Positions 21,083-32,700 of a stretch of DNA of 64,000 bases are shown piece after piece. The position numbers and the translations under genes were made by a program. A model generated the notes under the pieces. It was not told the origin of the DNA and did not search any database. It saw nothing but the letters and a program-made list of their open reading frames with translations. The stretch comes from Zopfochytrium polystomum. Lineage: Eukaryota; Chytridiomycota; Chytridiomycetes; Chytridiales; Chytridiaceae. Position 1 is the stretch's first letter. Every line of letters begins with the position of its first letter. The DNA is taken from positions 1-64,000 of the forward strand of contig JAIVFJ010000087.1 in NCBI GenBank assembly GCA_025765615.1, given 5' to 3'.

Positions 21083-21230
21083 AAGGATTGAACTCCGATT
21101 TCCACCAGCTAGGAGCCAAATTCCGCCGCTCTACCACTGAGCTATAATCCCGCCGCTGCCGACAGGACCAGCGGGAGTCGAACCCACGTCTGCAACGATG
21201 GTGGCGTCTTTCCATTAGACGACCCGGGTG
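21083..21230 (-). repeat. Dimeric tRNA-like (SINE-like) sequence
   Basis: On the minus strand two tRNA-like modules sit head to tail. The first (21230-21166) has a GTCT/AGAC D arm and a good T arm (GTGGG-TTCGACT-CCCGC) but unpaired acceptor strands and no anticodon stem. The second (about 21156-21083) has GCTCAGTGGTAGAGC and a T arm CGGAG-TTCAATC-CTTCG, again without a usable anticodon or acceptor stem. Both keep A- and B-box-like promoters, as tRNA-derived SINEs or pseudo-tRNAs do. The first module recurs at 11393. Confidence 0.55.
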
Positions 21231-22290
21231 CTTCGAGGAAGCACCTATGTGTTAAAAAGACTCAGTTTATAAATCATCATGGCAAGGGTCCGCTTTGACT
21301 TCAGCAACAATCATTCGTTTGCTCGACAATATGTTTTGACTTTGACATCACGATTCGAAAGCCCTCACTCGCGGCACTGTGACTTCCGTTACCGCCTTCC
21401 GTCAAATCTGCGACATCCCGTTGTTCGGCGGCTCGGCCACGAATCTGAGGGCGACAAAAAGGACGGATCGGTTTCCCCCGGAGGCCACGCATTGCTGAAT
21501 TGGGTTTGGGTGTTTGCTGTGAAAAATCCGAAGATCGCGTGCTGCTGGCTTTTCTGCCTTTGGCTTTCGTTTCGTTTGCATGATGAGCTTGGGCAGAAAG
21601 CTTGACATTCGAAGCTATGCGAGCCAATTCCACTAGATGGTCCGCCCCATCGTACTGAGTTGTATGGATGATTTGCACGGTTTCTTTTTATTTGCGGAGT
21701 AACCTTCAGACCTCCGCTCGGAAGGTGAAGCTCAGCTTTCTGGAGAAGGACGCTCCCCAGCACGAACAGCCCGCCCAGGGTCAATCAATTTTAAAACAAA
21801 TTCCACTCAGTTTGGTTCCAGCCTGAACTAGAGGCACCCGTTAAGGATGGCATGGCGGCAAAGAAACGAAACATGACTGAGACACACATACCTGCGTTTT
21901 CTCATTCGAACCAAATGAAAAAATGCGTCAACTCGCCGTTGCGTCTGATTTAAAGGCACTAAGCTTGGACAGCTTCTCATTTCGCCCTTGTGAATTGTAG
22001 TATTCGGTCACGTCGCGAATCCTCGTGATGTCAGACAGGAGAACAAGTATCATTATGTTTGGTGTCTGGAAAATGAACACGCTTGTGGTTTTTTTGGAGC
22101 ACAAGTATGGTATTAGAGTATAGTCCTGTTCCTCCAGTCATCACGTCACTTACGCAGCTGGGGGTGGTTTGATCATATGCAAAAAGTCAACGGTTTCGAA
22201 TCAATTACTTGCGAAAGAAACGAGGGACTCCAACCTGAGAACATGGGGAAAAAGTATTGGCCTAATTCAAAGCATTAGGCACGACACAGC
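21231..22290. other. Intergenic, no gene seen
   Basis: No open frame here shows recognisable domains or codon structure on either strand; sequence near 22200-22290 may be 3' UTR or a last exon of the membrane-protein gene that follows on the minus strand. Confidence 0.5.
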
Positions 22291-22296
22291 TCGAAA

Positions 22297-23453
22297 TCAA
22301 AGGTATTCACCGATAGTGAGAAAATTCAGCAAAACGGCCGAAATATAGCAAGCACTGCGAAGAACGGGAACGACAATGTGCGCAACAGACACCGGGGCGT
22401 TGTGTACTCTCGACATGGTCGTGACGATCCTGTACTGCGAGATTGCGTAGAAGATTGAATCTGCGCAAGACAGGAAAACCATCACAACGATTCCGAGAGA
22501 GTAGTTTTCGACCTCCAGCGCCTGGAATCGATTGTCCTGGCGGATTCCCGTTTTGAAATCGACGGTTGTCAAAGAAGCGCAAACTTGATGCTTTGGTCAT
22601 TACCTTCCAATTTTTCACCCAAAAGACTTTCTCTGGGGGAACGAAGATGTAAGGAGTTGAAAGCACACATGTAGAAGCTTACTTAATCTGGCGTTGAGGA
22701 AGACTAGAATTAGTTCGTTGTCTTTTCAGATCACAAAATGGCTTACATTTGCAGAACGGAAACGACGACGGCCAAGACCCAAGGCGACCAAAATTTCCGG
22801 TTTACCGGGAAAATCGTCAACATGGAACGGTACACAGTGTGGAACATTAATGAGGACATCTGTAATTCAATATAAAAGCTGTAAGTGGACTGTCTCCGAA
22901 AAAGGCAACTCACGGCCAGAACGTCGCCGGCTTTTCTCCGTTCGCGCAAAAGCAATTGATCAACTTGTTGGACGGCAACGGTGAACACAAACAAGCTTAT
23001 CTTGCCGTACAGGTTATCCACATCGCGCGCTCAATCTGCCTGGGTTGATTGGGATTTCGGGCGAGGTCATATGTGAGGATCGCCTGGGCCAACGTCATTT
23101 CCAAATGCCCGACGATGGCCAGGGCGAGCGACCAGGCGAGCATTGGATCTTTGACCCTTGCGAAAACTTCCCAGTGGCAAACAACCTACAATGAGACACG
23201 CGTCGATCAGATCTGTCGTAAGTGGGCATTTCAAAGCGAGAAAGGCGAGGAGGAGGTTGTGCTCCATTACGATGGCAATCAAGGCCAAGCCCGACGCAAC
23301 CATCACGTTGCTGTCGGCTTCTTCCTGTGAGCCCATTGGCGACCCGGAGATTGATTGGGCAGCGAAGAACACTTGAAGGAAATCTGTGGTTTTCCCAGTG
23401 ACCGCGTTCGCGAGGTAAGAAAGCGCGTCGACGTGTAGGGTTTTAGGTTGCAC
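22297..23453 (-). CDS. Polytopic membrane protein, multi-exon, unknown family
   Basis: Several minus-strand segments are strongly hydrophobic: VMVASGLALIAIVMEHNLLL (about 23290), MLAWSLALAIVGHLEMTLAQ (about 23110), KISLFVFTVAVQQV (about 22990), SLGIVVMVFLSCADSIFYAI (about 22480) and VAHIVVPVLRSACYISAVLL (about 22350). A 46-nt intron ending CGCAAG joins the first two in frame; a GTGAGT donor follows GDVLA near 22916. Near 23020 a one-base frame change is needed. Five to seven membrane segments are likely. No family is recognised. Exact exon limits and start are uncertain. The gene is divergent from the arrestin-like gene, with about 160 bp between them. Confidence 0.5.
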
Positions 23454-23465
23454 CTACTCTCGGAT

Positions 23466-23524
23466 TCTCTGTCTGTCTGTCTGTCTCACTGTCTGACTGT
23501 CTCACTGTCTGTCTGTCTCACTGC
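23466..23524. repeat. CTGT-rich microsatellite
   Basis: Interrupted (CTGT)n with CTCA and CTGA variants between the divergent membrane-protein and arrestin-like genes. Confidence 0.85.
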
Positions 23525-23611
23525 CTGCCCGCCGATCGATCTTTGAATGGCACCCCGCACGTGACACACATACAGCCGGGCCTTGACCCCACCGATTCAA
23601 CATCACACAGG

Positions 23612-24401
23612 ATGTTCCTCGGCACCTCCACCCTCATCACCATCCGGCTACCGGACAGCGTGCGCCGCGACCTCGACCCGCTGCACTCGTACGCTGACCG
23701 CCCGCCGCCGCCCGCTGCAGACGCTGACCTCGAACGCGCGTTCCTGCTGGCGCGCCCGGACCTGTGCGCCCGAGCGCTGGCAACCGCACGCCGCGGAGGG
23801 CACATCGACAACCCGGACTCCCCCGACTCCGCCGCCGCCGCAGACGACGACGACGACGACGACGCCGCGGCCCCGCTCGTGTTCCTCGACACAGCCGCCG
23901 CAGTCCCCCGCAAGACCGCCTTCGCAGCGGGCGCCGCGGCGCCGCTGCTCGCTCCGTCATACACCGTCCTTCCCTCTCCTTCTCTCCCTTCCAGCGGAAA
24001 CAGCGGCGGCGTCGCAGTCGCCCGCGTGTCGCTCACCCCCACCGCCGTCCTCGAGCTCGTCGCGCCGGGCGACGGCGGCGCACCAGTCCCGGCCGCGTAC
24101 ACGCTGATCCGCGGCGCGAACGGGTCCGCTTCCGGTTGGGCGATCGCTGGATCCGTGCGTGTGCGAAACGCAGCGGGCGGTGGCGGCCGGCAGCAGAAGG
24201 CGGTGCGGGTCACGGAGGTGCGGGTCGAGCTGGCGGTCGAGTATGCAGGGCTGCAGGTGGTCGACGCGGGGCGGAAGACGGCAGCGTTCCGGCACCGGCT
24301 GTTTGATGCGCCGCCTGTGGTGGTTGTTGTGCCCGGCGAGGTGGTGAGTTTGGGGTCTTTCTATGGACATGAATGCACGCTTGCACGCTGAACTTACACC
24401 C

Positions 24402-24434
<33 letters not shown>

Positions 24435-25448
24435 CCTCTCCCCGCGCAGTCCGCAAACACAACCTTCGAAGCATCCTTCCACTTCCCTTTCCCAACAGCT
24501 GGCCCCCCCGCGTTAGACCTAACAACATCAATGTGCCACCCGACAGCCGCTGTCGTCCGCTACGTCCTCACCGCGACTACAACAATCGCCGCGCCGGGGA
24601 CGTCTCCGACAGCGCTATTCAGCAAGCCACAGACGTTCGCCGTGTCGTACAAAGTCCCCGTCGGCCCACCCGCCGGCGTTTCTCCCCCTCCTCCTCCTCC
24701 TCCGACTCTGCGATGCAGCAGCGGGCCGGACGTGGCGGGCAGTGGAGGGGCGCTGGGCTGGTGGATGCGGCTGCCGTCGGCCCGGGTCTTTCCGGGCAGC
24801 GAGCTGATTGTGGAGGTAGCGGTGTCCAGCGGCGGTGGCGGCGGGGTGGGTGTGAAGCAGGCGGAGGTGACGCTGAGCGAGGTGGTAGCGCACGTGGAGA
24901 CGGGCGCGGATGGGCGAGCGGTGGGTGCGGCGGCGGCGGCGGGGGCGACGCGGACGTCTGTCGGGCCGGGAGGGGCGGTGCGAGCGACGGCACACGTGGC
25001 GCGGCGGGTGACGGTGTTGGGGAAGGGGTTGGAGTGGGAGGACGCCGATTCCGACGGCGGCGGGGTGTGGGCTGTTGCGGCAGCAGCAGCGGTGGGCGAT
25101 GGGGAGGCTTCAGCAGGGCGGGTCCGAATTCTGCGGGTGAAGGTTCCCGTGCCGCCGCACCCGTGCACGACGCGGCCGGGTCCGGCGGTAGCCGGGATGC
25201 CGGCGGAGCCGGCGCGGGCGGGGACGGCGCCGGCGAAGCTGCCGCGGGTGGGAAAGATGGTGTCGACGTGCGTGCATTTTGACGGGCAGTGGAACGGCGT
25301 GCTGGTCGCGCACGAGCTGACGGTGCGGCTGACAGTCGAGCGCGGGCGGTTTGTCGACTGGGTGGAGGAGACGGTGCCTGTCGTTGTGGTTGCGCCGCCG
25401 TGGACAGGCGGGGACGACGACGATGCGGAGGAGCTGCCGGGGTACTGA
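23612..25448 (+). CDS. Arrestin-fold protein, two exons
   Basis: Exons 23612-24343 and 24450-25448, intron 106 nt with a CA repeat and acceptor CGCGCAG; phase 0 joins PGEV to SANTTFEASFHFPFP. The protein is about 576 residues. The F.F.FP...L.TS...V.Y.LTA pattern after the junction and the later IPVPPH-like, VDWVEETVPV strands resemble arrestin-related proteins, which are adaptors linking membrane receptors or transporters to ubiquitin ligases or clathrin. Low-complexity inserts are present: an Asp run near residue 88 and a Pro run near 280. No PPxY motif was noticed. Start chosen at MFLGTST because the preceding frame lacks an ATG. Family call is moderate because identity is low. Confidence 0.6.
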
Positions 25449-26020
25449 GTGGGGCGGGGGGCAAAGAATGGTGGAGTGAATGGGTTGGTGCAATGTTTCT
25501 GGTTTCTATGCTTTTGGAACAGCGTGCCTCCTCTTCATTGAGCGAGTTGAGATATAACAAACCTTCTGACACACACCCACAGCCCCCATACTCACTGCAA
25601 CCAACCAAATTCACCTTTCATCAGACGAGGGAAATAAGGTTCCATTTGTTCATTGCCGAGTGTGGATGAGAGTAACGGATAAGTTTGAAGGGAAGATCAA
25701 GAAACATTTTTCACCGTCTCGGTTCGAAATGATCGTGATGGCACGGCGCTTCTTTCCCGGCAAGGCACGCACCGCACGGCACCGGCACGGAGGAAACCTT
25801 GCAAAAATGTTAGGGTCCAGTTGCGCCGCGATGAAATACACGCAAACAAGGTTTTTTGGTTCCCCAAACGTTGTCCTTTGCCGCAGACTTATTCCCTTTC
25901 CAGCGCCGGGCCCGCACGAGCGCCGCCTCCTTCTTCTTTCTCTCCCAAATCTGAATAGCTGTCCAGCGATTCCTCAGACCGCTCTCCCCTTCCAAACTCC
26001 ATCGCCTACCCCCTGCGCCG

Positions 26021-27632
26021 TCACCGCGACCCAGCGAGCCCCGACATCTCCGCCATACGCACCCCGAGCCACGCGTCAAACGCCGCAAACATGCCCGCGT
26101 CGGCCGCCCACCGCCCGCACACTCTCCGCAGCGCCGCGTACCGCCGCACAAGGTAGTCGACCTCGGCCGCGCGGGCACGTAAAACCGCCTCTTCCTTCTC
26201 CTTCGCCGCCGCCGCCGCCACAGCGCCGGTCCCCCGCCCCGCCGCCGTCCTTGTCCTTCCCCCCGCCCGTCGACGACCACCACCACGTTCCCTCTTCTCC
26301 ACCAACGACGGCACAACCACCACCGGCGACGGCGGCGGCCCGGCAACAGCGCGCGCAAGCTTGGCGAGGCACACGGGGCACAAGTACGGCGGCTGCCTCA
26401 AGTCCTCGTTCAGCGACGCGGAGCCCTGCATGGCGCACGCGTGGTAGACGCAATGGTCCATGGCCAGGCAGTGGCCGAGCTCGTGCGCGGCGGTGCGCGC
26501 GACGCGCGCGAGCCAGACTCCGCTTGCCGTTCCGGTGTCGTCTGTTGCGGCGGCGGCGTGGACGGCGGCGGACAGCGCTGACCCCGGTTCGTCCCTTGGC
26601 GACTCTGCAGCGGGCCTGGACGGCGGGGACGGGGCCGCCGCGCCAGCCGCGGCGGCGGCGACGGCGTCTGCGACAAACGCTTTACAATGCGACGCAGGCC
26701 AGGCGTGCGGAGGGTCTTTTCCCGCGACCGCCGGCGCGTACCTCGCAGCAGACACGACGGCGACGCGGCTGCCGCCAAACGCGCGGCCGCAGCAGTAGTC
26801 GTCGTCGAGGTCCTCGTACAAGTCGTGTTTTCACCATCAGCAGCACCGCGTACGCGTCCGTCGGTAGGACGTCGAGGGCGGCGTCGAGGATGTGGTTGAG
26901 GTCCAGCTGGCGCGGGAAGGCGGCGTCGGGGCAGGCCCGCGCGGAAACGCCGACGACGGTTGGGGAGGCGCCGACGCGCAGGCCGATGCGGGTCGGGGGG
27001 TCTGCGGCTTGGCTCTTTTTTGTGGATCGCGGGCGTTTGGACCACGCGACGAAGGAGAGGGGCGTGGGGAGGAGCTTCACGGCGAGGCCGTGGTAGAAGG
27101 CGGTGAGGTACTCGACGACAAGCGCAACGTCCGGGGGCGGGACGATGCTCGACGTGGCAGTTCCCCCGGGCGCGCGTGTGGCGGCCGGCGTGGCCCAATC
27201 GGTCACGAACGCCACGTCTTCGTCGACGGCCGGGTAGTCCGCGACGTATATGGTCCTGCGGTCCTGCGAGACCTCGTTGCGGTCGCGCGATCGGATCCAC
27301 GAGAGGAGGCTCTGGGGCGGATACGCCGGATCCAAGTTCAGATCGTCGTTGGGAAGGGCGAGCGGGGCGGGGAAGGTTGACGGATTGATGATCTCAAAGG
27401 GGCTGACTGATTGAGGCGGCGCAGTCGCGCCGAGGCCCTTGCCGCCTTGGCCCCGCCCCGGCGGCATGCGGCCGGTCGACCTGGTGGCCGCGATCCTGAC
27501 CCGGAGCGAAGCCTGGACGTAACCGCGCGACGACGGCTTGGAGTCTGCGACGGCGACGAGCTGCGGAGCCGAGTCGAGGACGAGCGCAGCGTGTTCGCAG
27601 CTTCGGTGCCCAGGATCTGCTGCTGAGGACAT
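26021..27632 (-). CDS. Archaemetzincin-type metalloprotease (frameshifted)
   Basis: N-terminal block DPAYPPQSLLSWIRSRDRN and RRTIYVADYP, then VLPTDAYAVLLMV, YEDLDDDYCCGRAFGGSRVA and the zinc signature AHELGHCLAMDHCVYHACAM followed by NEDL and CPVC. This is the HExxH...HC...C.M...CxxC pattern that defines archaemetzincins (AMZ). They are zinc metallopeptidases of largely unknown substrate. The frame breaks at an AAAA run (26829-26832 on plus as TTTT). Removing one base turns MVKTRL into MVKHDLYED, the expected family sequence. An Arg-rich insert follows the CxxC. Total about 530 residues, long for the family owing to low-complexity linkers. Confidence 0.82.
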
Positions 27633-27779
27633 GGAGGTGACTTGTCAAAATGCTGAACGTCACTGTGCCACACTGTGGAGAAAAGTTGGGCAAACAATGC
27701 TCTCGCTTCGCTTGACGTTTTTAGTATTGCGTTTCAGAGAGAACAATGACCCAACTTACAACTGCGGATGATGAAGCGC

Positions 27780-28430
27780 CCCCCCACTATCCGCGAGCGG
27801 GCCCATCCACAACCGAAGGGGAGAGAAGCGGGAACCGAAAGCGAGCGTCTTGAACGGTGTTTCCCCACTATGGAAATCCACCAGTGCCAAAAGAGGACAT
27901 TTAATGAAGCTAGTTTTTCAGGTCAGCGCGTCAGCGCACCTCGCATAGCATAATTCTCTAATGCATCCAATCTGCAAGTACTCGCTCGTGATGAGCACAC
28001 CCAGCAAGTCCTTTTGCAAAGCCGTCTCGATGGTGGCCACCCTACAAGGCAGGTCCATCCCGCCTACGACCTATCTCTCTGCATTCGGCGGCGCCGCAGT
28101 CATCGCCGCGGCGACGACATACAATGTGCGAGACAAGCTAGCGCGAGCTCCTCGCTCTCCGGTGCGGCGATCTCTGCGTAGTCTGCAGACGCCTCGGCAA
28201 ACTCGGACTCCCAATATGACGCGGAAGAAATCAGCGGCGGCAGAGGACGGGCTGGTGGAGGAAGAGGATTTGGTGGGAGGGCAGGACGCGCAGGACGACG
28301 TCGCAGGTCTGCGGGTTGTTGAAGCAGAGTACTGTGTCGGGGGGTGGCGGGGATGCCGAGAGCTATGGCGTCCGGGGTGGGGTGTTCCGTCTTGTCCGAA
28401 CGGTGGTATGAGTGACAAGGTGGCACCTCT
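27780..28430 (-). pseudogene. Degenerate BTB gene copy
   Basis: The segment parallels the intact BTB gene downstream of it at the DNA level: 27967-28033 against 29204-29270 (CCAATCTGCAAGTACTCGCT and onward), 27800-27870 against 29037-29105, and the EFAEASADYAEIAAPESEEL stretch. Frames change several times and the BTB core reads in pieces. A TATAAAT box is retained on the minus strand at 28531-28537. It arose by tandem duplication. Confidence 0.7.
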
Positions 28431-28605
28431 TTCTTTGTTTCCAGAAAAGCCCTTTCGGGCAGGAAGGACTTTTTCAGCTATGGCTCGGCGGACGATGCCT
28501 TCCTTCTTGTTGAGTCTCATCCGTCAAAGTATTTATATGCGTATGCGCATGCTTGGGAGAGAGCCATTGCCAGGTTCCAAAGAGCAGTCGTGAAACGTCC
28601 CATCA

Positions 28606-28926
28606 TCACACCAAAAGTTTCGCAAGCACGTCAAAGGAGAGTGCTTTGGACATGCTTTCGGGGAAGGCGGCGTGCAGCGCTTGCATATCTTCAACGGAAA
28701 GTCTTGCTTGGCTCACTTTGTCAATGAGCCGTCCGACGGCGCTTTGGACAATGTGGCTTTCGGCGTCTTTTCCCCACCTGAGGAGAGCATCAAGCGCTGG
28801 ACGGATGCTCACATAGGTGCCGTTGTCGATCGTCGCGCAGCCGTTGCAGCGGTAGCATCTCAAATTAACATCTGCATGGGTGCAACCGTGGTATGAATTG
28901 TGACTGATGCGCGAAAGGGCGGGCAC
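28606..28926 (-). CDS. Hypothetical protein or detached C-terminal exon
   Basis: An open frame of 106 codons with a pair of CxxC-like cysteines (RCYRCNGCATIDNGTY) and a helical C-terminus (LRWGKDAESHIVQSAVGRLI). No family recognised. Lying between the two BTB copies, it could be a distal piece of a third paralogue or the 3' exon of the neighbouring BTB gene; no splice join was established. Confidence 0.35.
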   Translation of the reverse strand: MPALSRISHNSYHGCTHADVNLRCYRCNGCATIDNGTYVSIRPALDALLRWGKDAESHIVQSAVGRLIDKVSQARLSVEDMQALHAAFPESMSKALSFDVLAKLLV

Positions 28927-28992
28927 TTTGAATGTTGTCTGGTTTTTTTTTTTTTTTTTGAAAGTTAGCGTTTTTGTTTCGCAGTGGCGCTA

Positions 28993-29703
28993 TCAATCAA
29001 TTTCTTCTACCGAGGTAGGAATCCGTGAAACGAGGTCATCCACAACCGAAGGGGAGAGAAGCGGGAACGAGAAGCGAGCATCTTGAACAATGAGTCCCCA
29101 TTTGGTAGGAAATCTGCAAGCACCGAAATGGATGATGGAATCGGGTTTGACTAAAAGCGTTCTTTGAGTACCGCACCTTGCATAGCAAAGGTCTCTAATG
29201 CATCCAATCTGCAAGTACTCGCTCGTGATGAGCACACCAAGCAGGTCCTTTTCCAAAGCGGTCTCGAAACTAATAACCCCAGAAGGTAGGTGCGCCGCGC
29301 CCGCGACCTTTCCCTCCAAATTCGCTGGCGGCGCCGCCGCCGCGACGCTGTACAAATGCGCGAGGCAAGCGAGCGCGAGATCCTCGCTCTCCGGTGCAGC
29401 GATCTCGGCGTAGTCCGCGGACGCCTCTGCGAAGTCCGACGCCCACATCACGTGGAAGAATTCAGAGGCGGCAGTGAGGACGGGCTTGTGGAGGAAGAGG
29501 ATCTGGCTGGAGGGTAGGACGCGCAGGATGACGTCGCAGGTTTGCGGGTCGTTGAAGTGGAGGACCGCGTCGGGCGCGGCGGCGGGGATGCCGAGTAACG
29601 CGCGCAGGGCGACCGGGGTCGGGGTGGGGTGTTCCTTGTTGGTCATGCTGTGCTTGATCGTCGTGGTGTGACAAGGTGGCACCTCACTTTCCTGTTTGTT
29701 CAT
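28993..29703 (-). CDS. BTB/POZ domain protein
   Basis: An open frame of about 236 residues from the ATG at 29703 (an alternative ATG is at 29646). Residues near 45-110 have BTB features: CDVILRVL, LFLHKPVLTAASEFFHVMW and DFAEASADYAEIAAPES. BTB domains dimerise and often recruit Cullin-3 ligases. The remaining 120 residues have no recognised domain. A pseudogene duplicate lies downstream on the same strand. Confidence 0.7.
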   Translation of the reverse strand: MNKQESEVPPCHTTTIKHSMTNKEHPTPTPVALRALLGIPAAAPDAVLHFNDPQTCDVILRVLPSSQILFLHKPVLTAASEFFHVMWASDFAEASADYAEIAAPESEDLALACLAHLYSVAAAAPPANLEGKVAGAAHLPSGVISFETALEKDLLGVLITSEYLQIGCIRDLCYARCGTQRTLLVKPDSIIHFGACRFPTKWGLIVQDARFSFPLLSPSVVDDLVSRIPTSVEEID

Positions 29704-32700
29704 CCAAAATGCCACTAGCGTAACGCTTTAAGGGCCACAGCCACCGTGCTGCTGCCAGCAAGTTGCCCAATTTAGGCCTTCGGAACAAAAAAAAGATTTA
29801 GCAAACAGATACCCATAAAAAATGAACCACCTTGTTCAGAATTGAGAGAGCTTTCTCATTGTACTACTTTGGTCTCAATATATGCAGTACTGAAGCTGCC
29901 GCAATCAAAAAACAGCGACTGTGCTGGTGGCAGCACGTTTTTCAACAGCGCAGTAGTCGTTCAAAACACAACTGAAGTGATGAAAACTCCACGCCAGTGA
30001 AGAACAAAGTCGAATAAATCTCGCCTTCTAAAGTGACCGTATTTTTTCTAATTTTTTTCCAAAGAGAACGACCCTCTCAAAGTACATAATTTCTTCATTT
30101 TAGTCTACAGCTCAAAATTTGTTCCAACAGTGGGATTTTACACTTGTTTCGGATGCCCCAAACTTTTGGGGGGAAAAAAAATTAGCTCAACCTCCAAAGC
30201 AAATGCGTTTCTTCTGCCATTTCGGCTGCTCTGTGGCCCAGTTTGATCTGCTGTTAGTAGAAAATTAATAATGTGCACTGTTCCAATGTGAGACTATACT
30301 CACGCCTTTGACCCTGTGATCTGGGTCCTAGAGTGAAAGAAAGCAAATAATAAGCCAAAACTAACTTTATTGGGCTGATGTCTAGGGGGTGTTTCAACCC
30401 TACTACTTGCCTAGTCCACAAAGTTCCTACTGATCTGTCTAATAGGGGTCTCAAACACAAGGAATGAACATTCAGAGGAACAATTCTCTGAAGGATCATT
30501 GCTCCCGCACTGATTACTCGCGTGGCTGCGGGCTGATGCAAGGGGAAACAGAAGGGCACTCCCTAGGGCACAACACATCTGCAGAATAGAGAGAGAAGTG
30601 GGCAACAGGGGTTTTATCTTGGAAAGAACGTAATCTCAAACACAACAGGAACAGTTAGTAGTGCGGCGGGATGGACAGGGTATGACCAAGTACCCCTCAC
30701 CGCGCAGCACTGAGGGAGCCCTCGTTGTCGCCAGTGATGAGGGTGGGAGAGAGGAGGGAGTCGACTATGTAGGGTCAGAAGGTCGCCAGTCAGTAACTTG
30801 CTTGCAGACACACTCCACCAGGCTGCATCAGCACGTTCACTTGATCAATGGGCTTTATTGCATTGCATTTGTACTCACACATCTCGCTCTCACAGCAACA
30901 GGATCGAGGCAAGTTGGGGACGGGAACCCTTGAGGCGTGAGGGGCAGTCAGCTGCGAGGCCGCCCCCTGCTGCTGGAGCCAGCGGAGATCGCGACGACAA
31001 CTTGTGATCCTCACTCCAACACAGAGCCAGCAGTGTCATGCCATGCACCACCGGCATGGGGTACAGCCTGTCAGGCACCCCATCCCTAGGCAGTCAGGCA
31101 GTCTCTGTTAGTCACTGAAAAAGAAAATATGTTGAGAAACCCCAATGGAACTGTTAAGACAAATGTAGTTAAAGCCCAAATACACTTTGATAACGCCTTG
31201 GAAACTAAAGAACCAGGAATAATAATAGGAGTCCCAATCCTTGTGGTTTTATGACAAGTACTCTTGTGTTTGCAAATAAAATCCCTAGCTCTGGCCACAA
31301 TTGTCGGCGAACGGTCGGAGCCTGCAAGAGGTGTGCCACGACAGACAGGGCCATGTGGCCCACGTCCATGGCGCCCCCTCTTGCGGTGTGAAGGCGCTGA
31401 AGGTGTGGGCGGGCGGCAAGTCCGAGCGGGTCCAGCCTTCCAAAACCGCGAGGCACCGCGTAAATAATGTTGCAGCAACTGGTGCCAACGGAGGGAAAGA
31501 CGATCTGCCATAGACGCTGAATGAATACACCCCGACTCGTCCTCGACCAGAGGCGGCGGAGGAGCGCCCACGTCCACCTGCTGAACGAAGGGGGCAGGTA
31601 GCAAACCCCACCTTAGTACGAAGCAGGACCCCTTCCTCGCTGTCAAAAACGGATCCTTGCGCGCTGTCCGAAAGGTGGATAGAGCGGACCGCGGGCAAGC
31701 GCTGCGATCAACCTACCCACTGCCGAGTGACCGGCTTCCAAGTCGGCGACTGCGAGGGCAGCCCCAGCCCAGCGTGCTCTGCGCACCCAGCGCGGCAAGC
31801 CAACACAACACACCTTATCCAGTTTTAGGAACTGCCTACAGGTCCATGGAGTGCTTGTGACGATCCAATTGGAAGTCTAGTCTTCTTCGAGAGGCGGCGA
31901 TTGCCTTCGAAACATACAGAACACAGAGAACCCCCCGATGGCGCGAGCGACGGGGGCACTGCAAAGAAGGATGGGCGCTACTCCAACAAGGCTCGGCAGT
32001 TAGCTGGTTTAAACCGTAATTCTAACCTTAACCGCAAAAATCCTGGTTTATATGACAAACGAACCGGCAAGCGGCAGAGGTTGCTGGCGCGGTGGGCGTG
32101 GCGGGTGAAGGAGGTGGCGGATGCAGCAGGGGCAACTGGTCGGGAAGGCGTGTGCAATTAATTGTTCGAGCGGGTGGCCGATGTCCTGTGTTGACAAGGC
32201 AGTGCGCTGGTTTTTCACAGCTGAGTTTTCTGCCCAACCAGCCCGAAATTTTGGACGAAACCCACGATGTCATTGAAGCAAACGCAGTAGAGATCTTTTA
32301 CCTCCACTCATCAAAAGGCAGTGGAGCGAGACGGGAGGGAAAGTTACGTTCCATGTTTATTTTTATTTTATTTTTATTTTTATTTTTATTTTTGGCATTT
32401 TGGCACTCAAAAAAAAACAATTCTCCACCTTTTCTCCTCTTGCCTTTTCGGGGCAGGACCCTATGAAGACAGCCATAATTGGAAGATAGAATGGATGAAA
32501 ATTTCTGCATGACAGACACGCACATGATACACACCTACACACCGTGCGAGATAGACTGGCAGACAGACAGACGCCAAGAAAGGGCAGAAGTCGGAGCTGG
32601 CTGTCAGACAGAGCAGCAGTGCGAGGAGACGGAAAGAGAGAAAAGAGAGTGTGTGAGAGAGAGTGAGAGAGAGACAAGCACAAAAGAAAAAAGAGAGAGA

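Noticed and set aside
25660..27096. 478-codon plus-strand ORF
   Set aside because: Antisense to the archaemetzincin gene; Arg/Pro-rich composition typical of a GC shadow.
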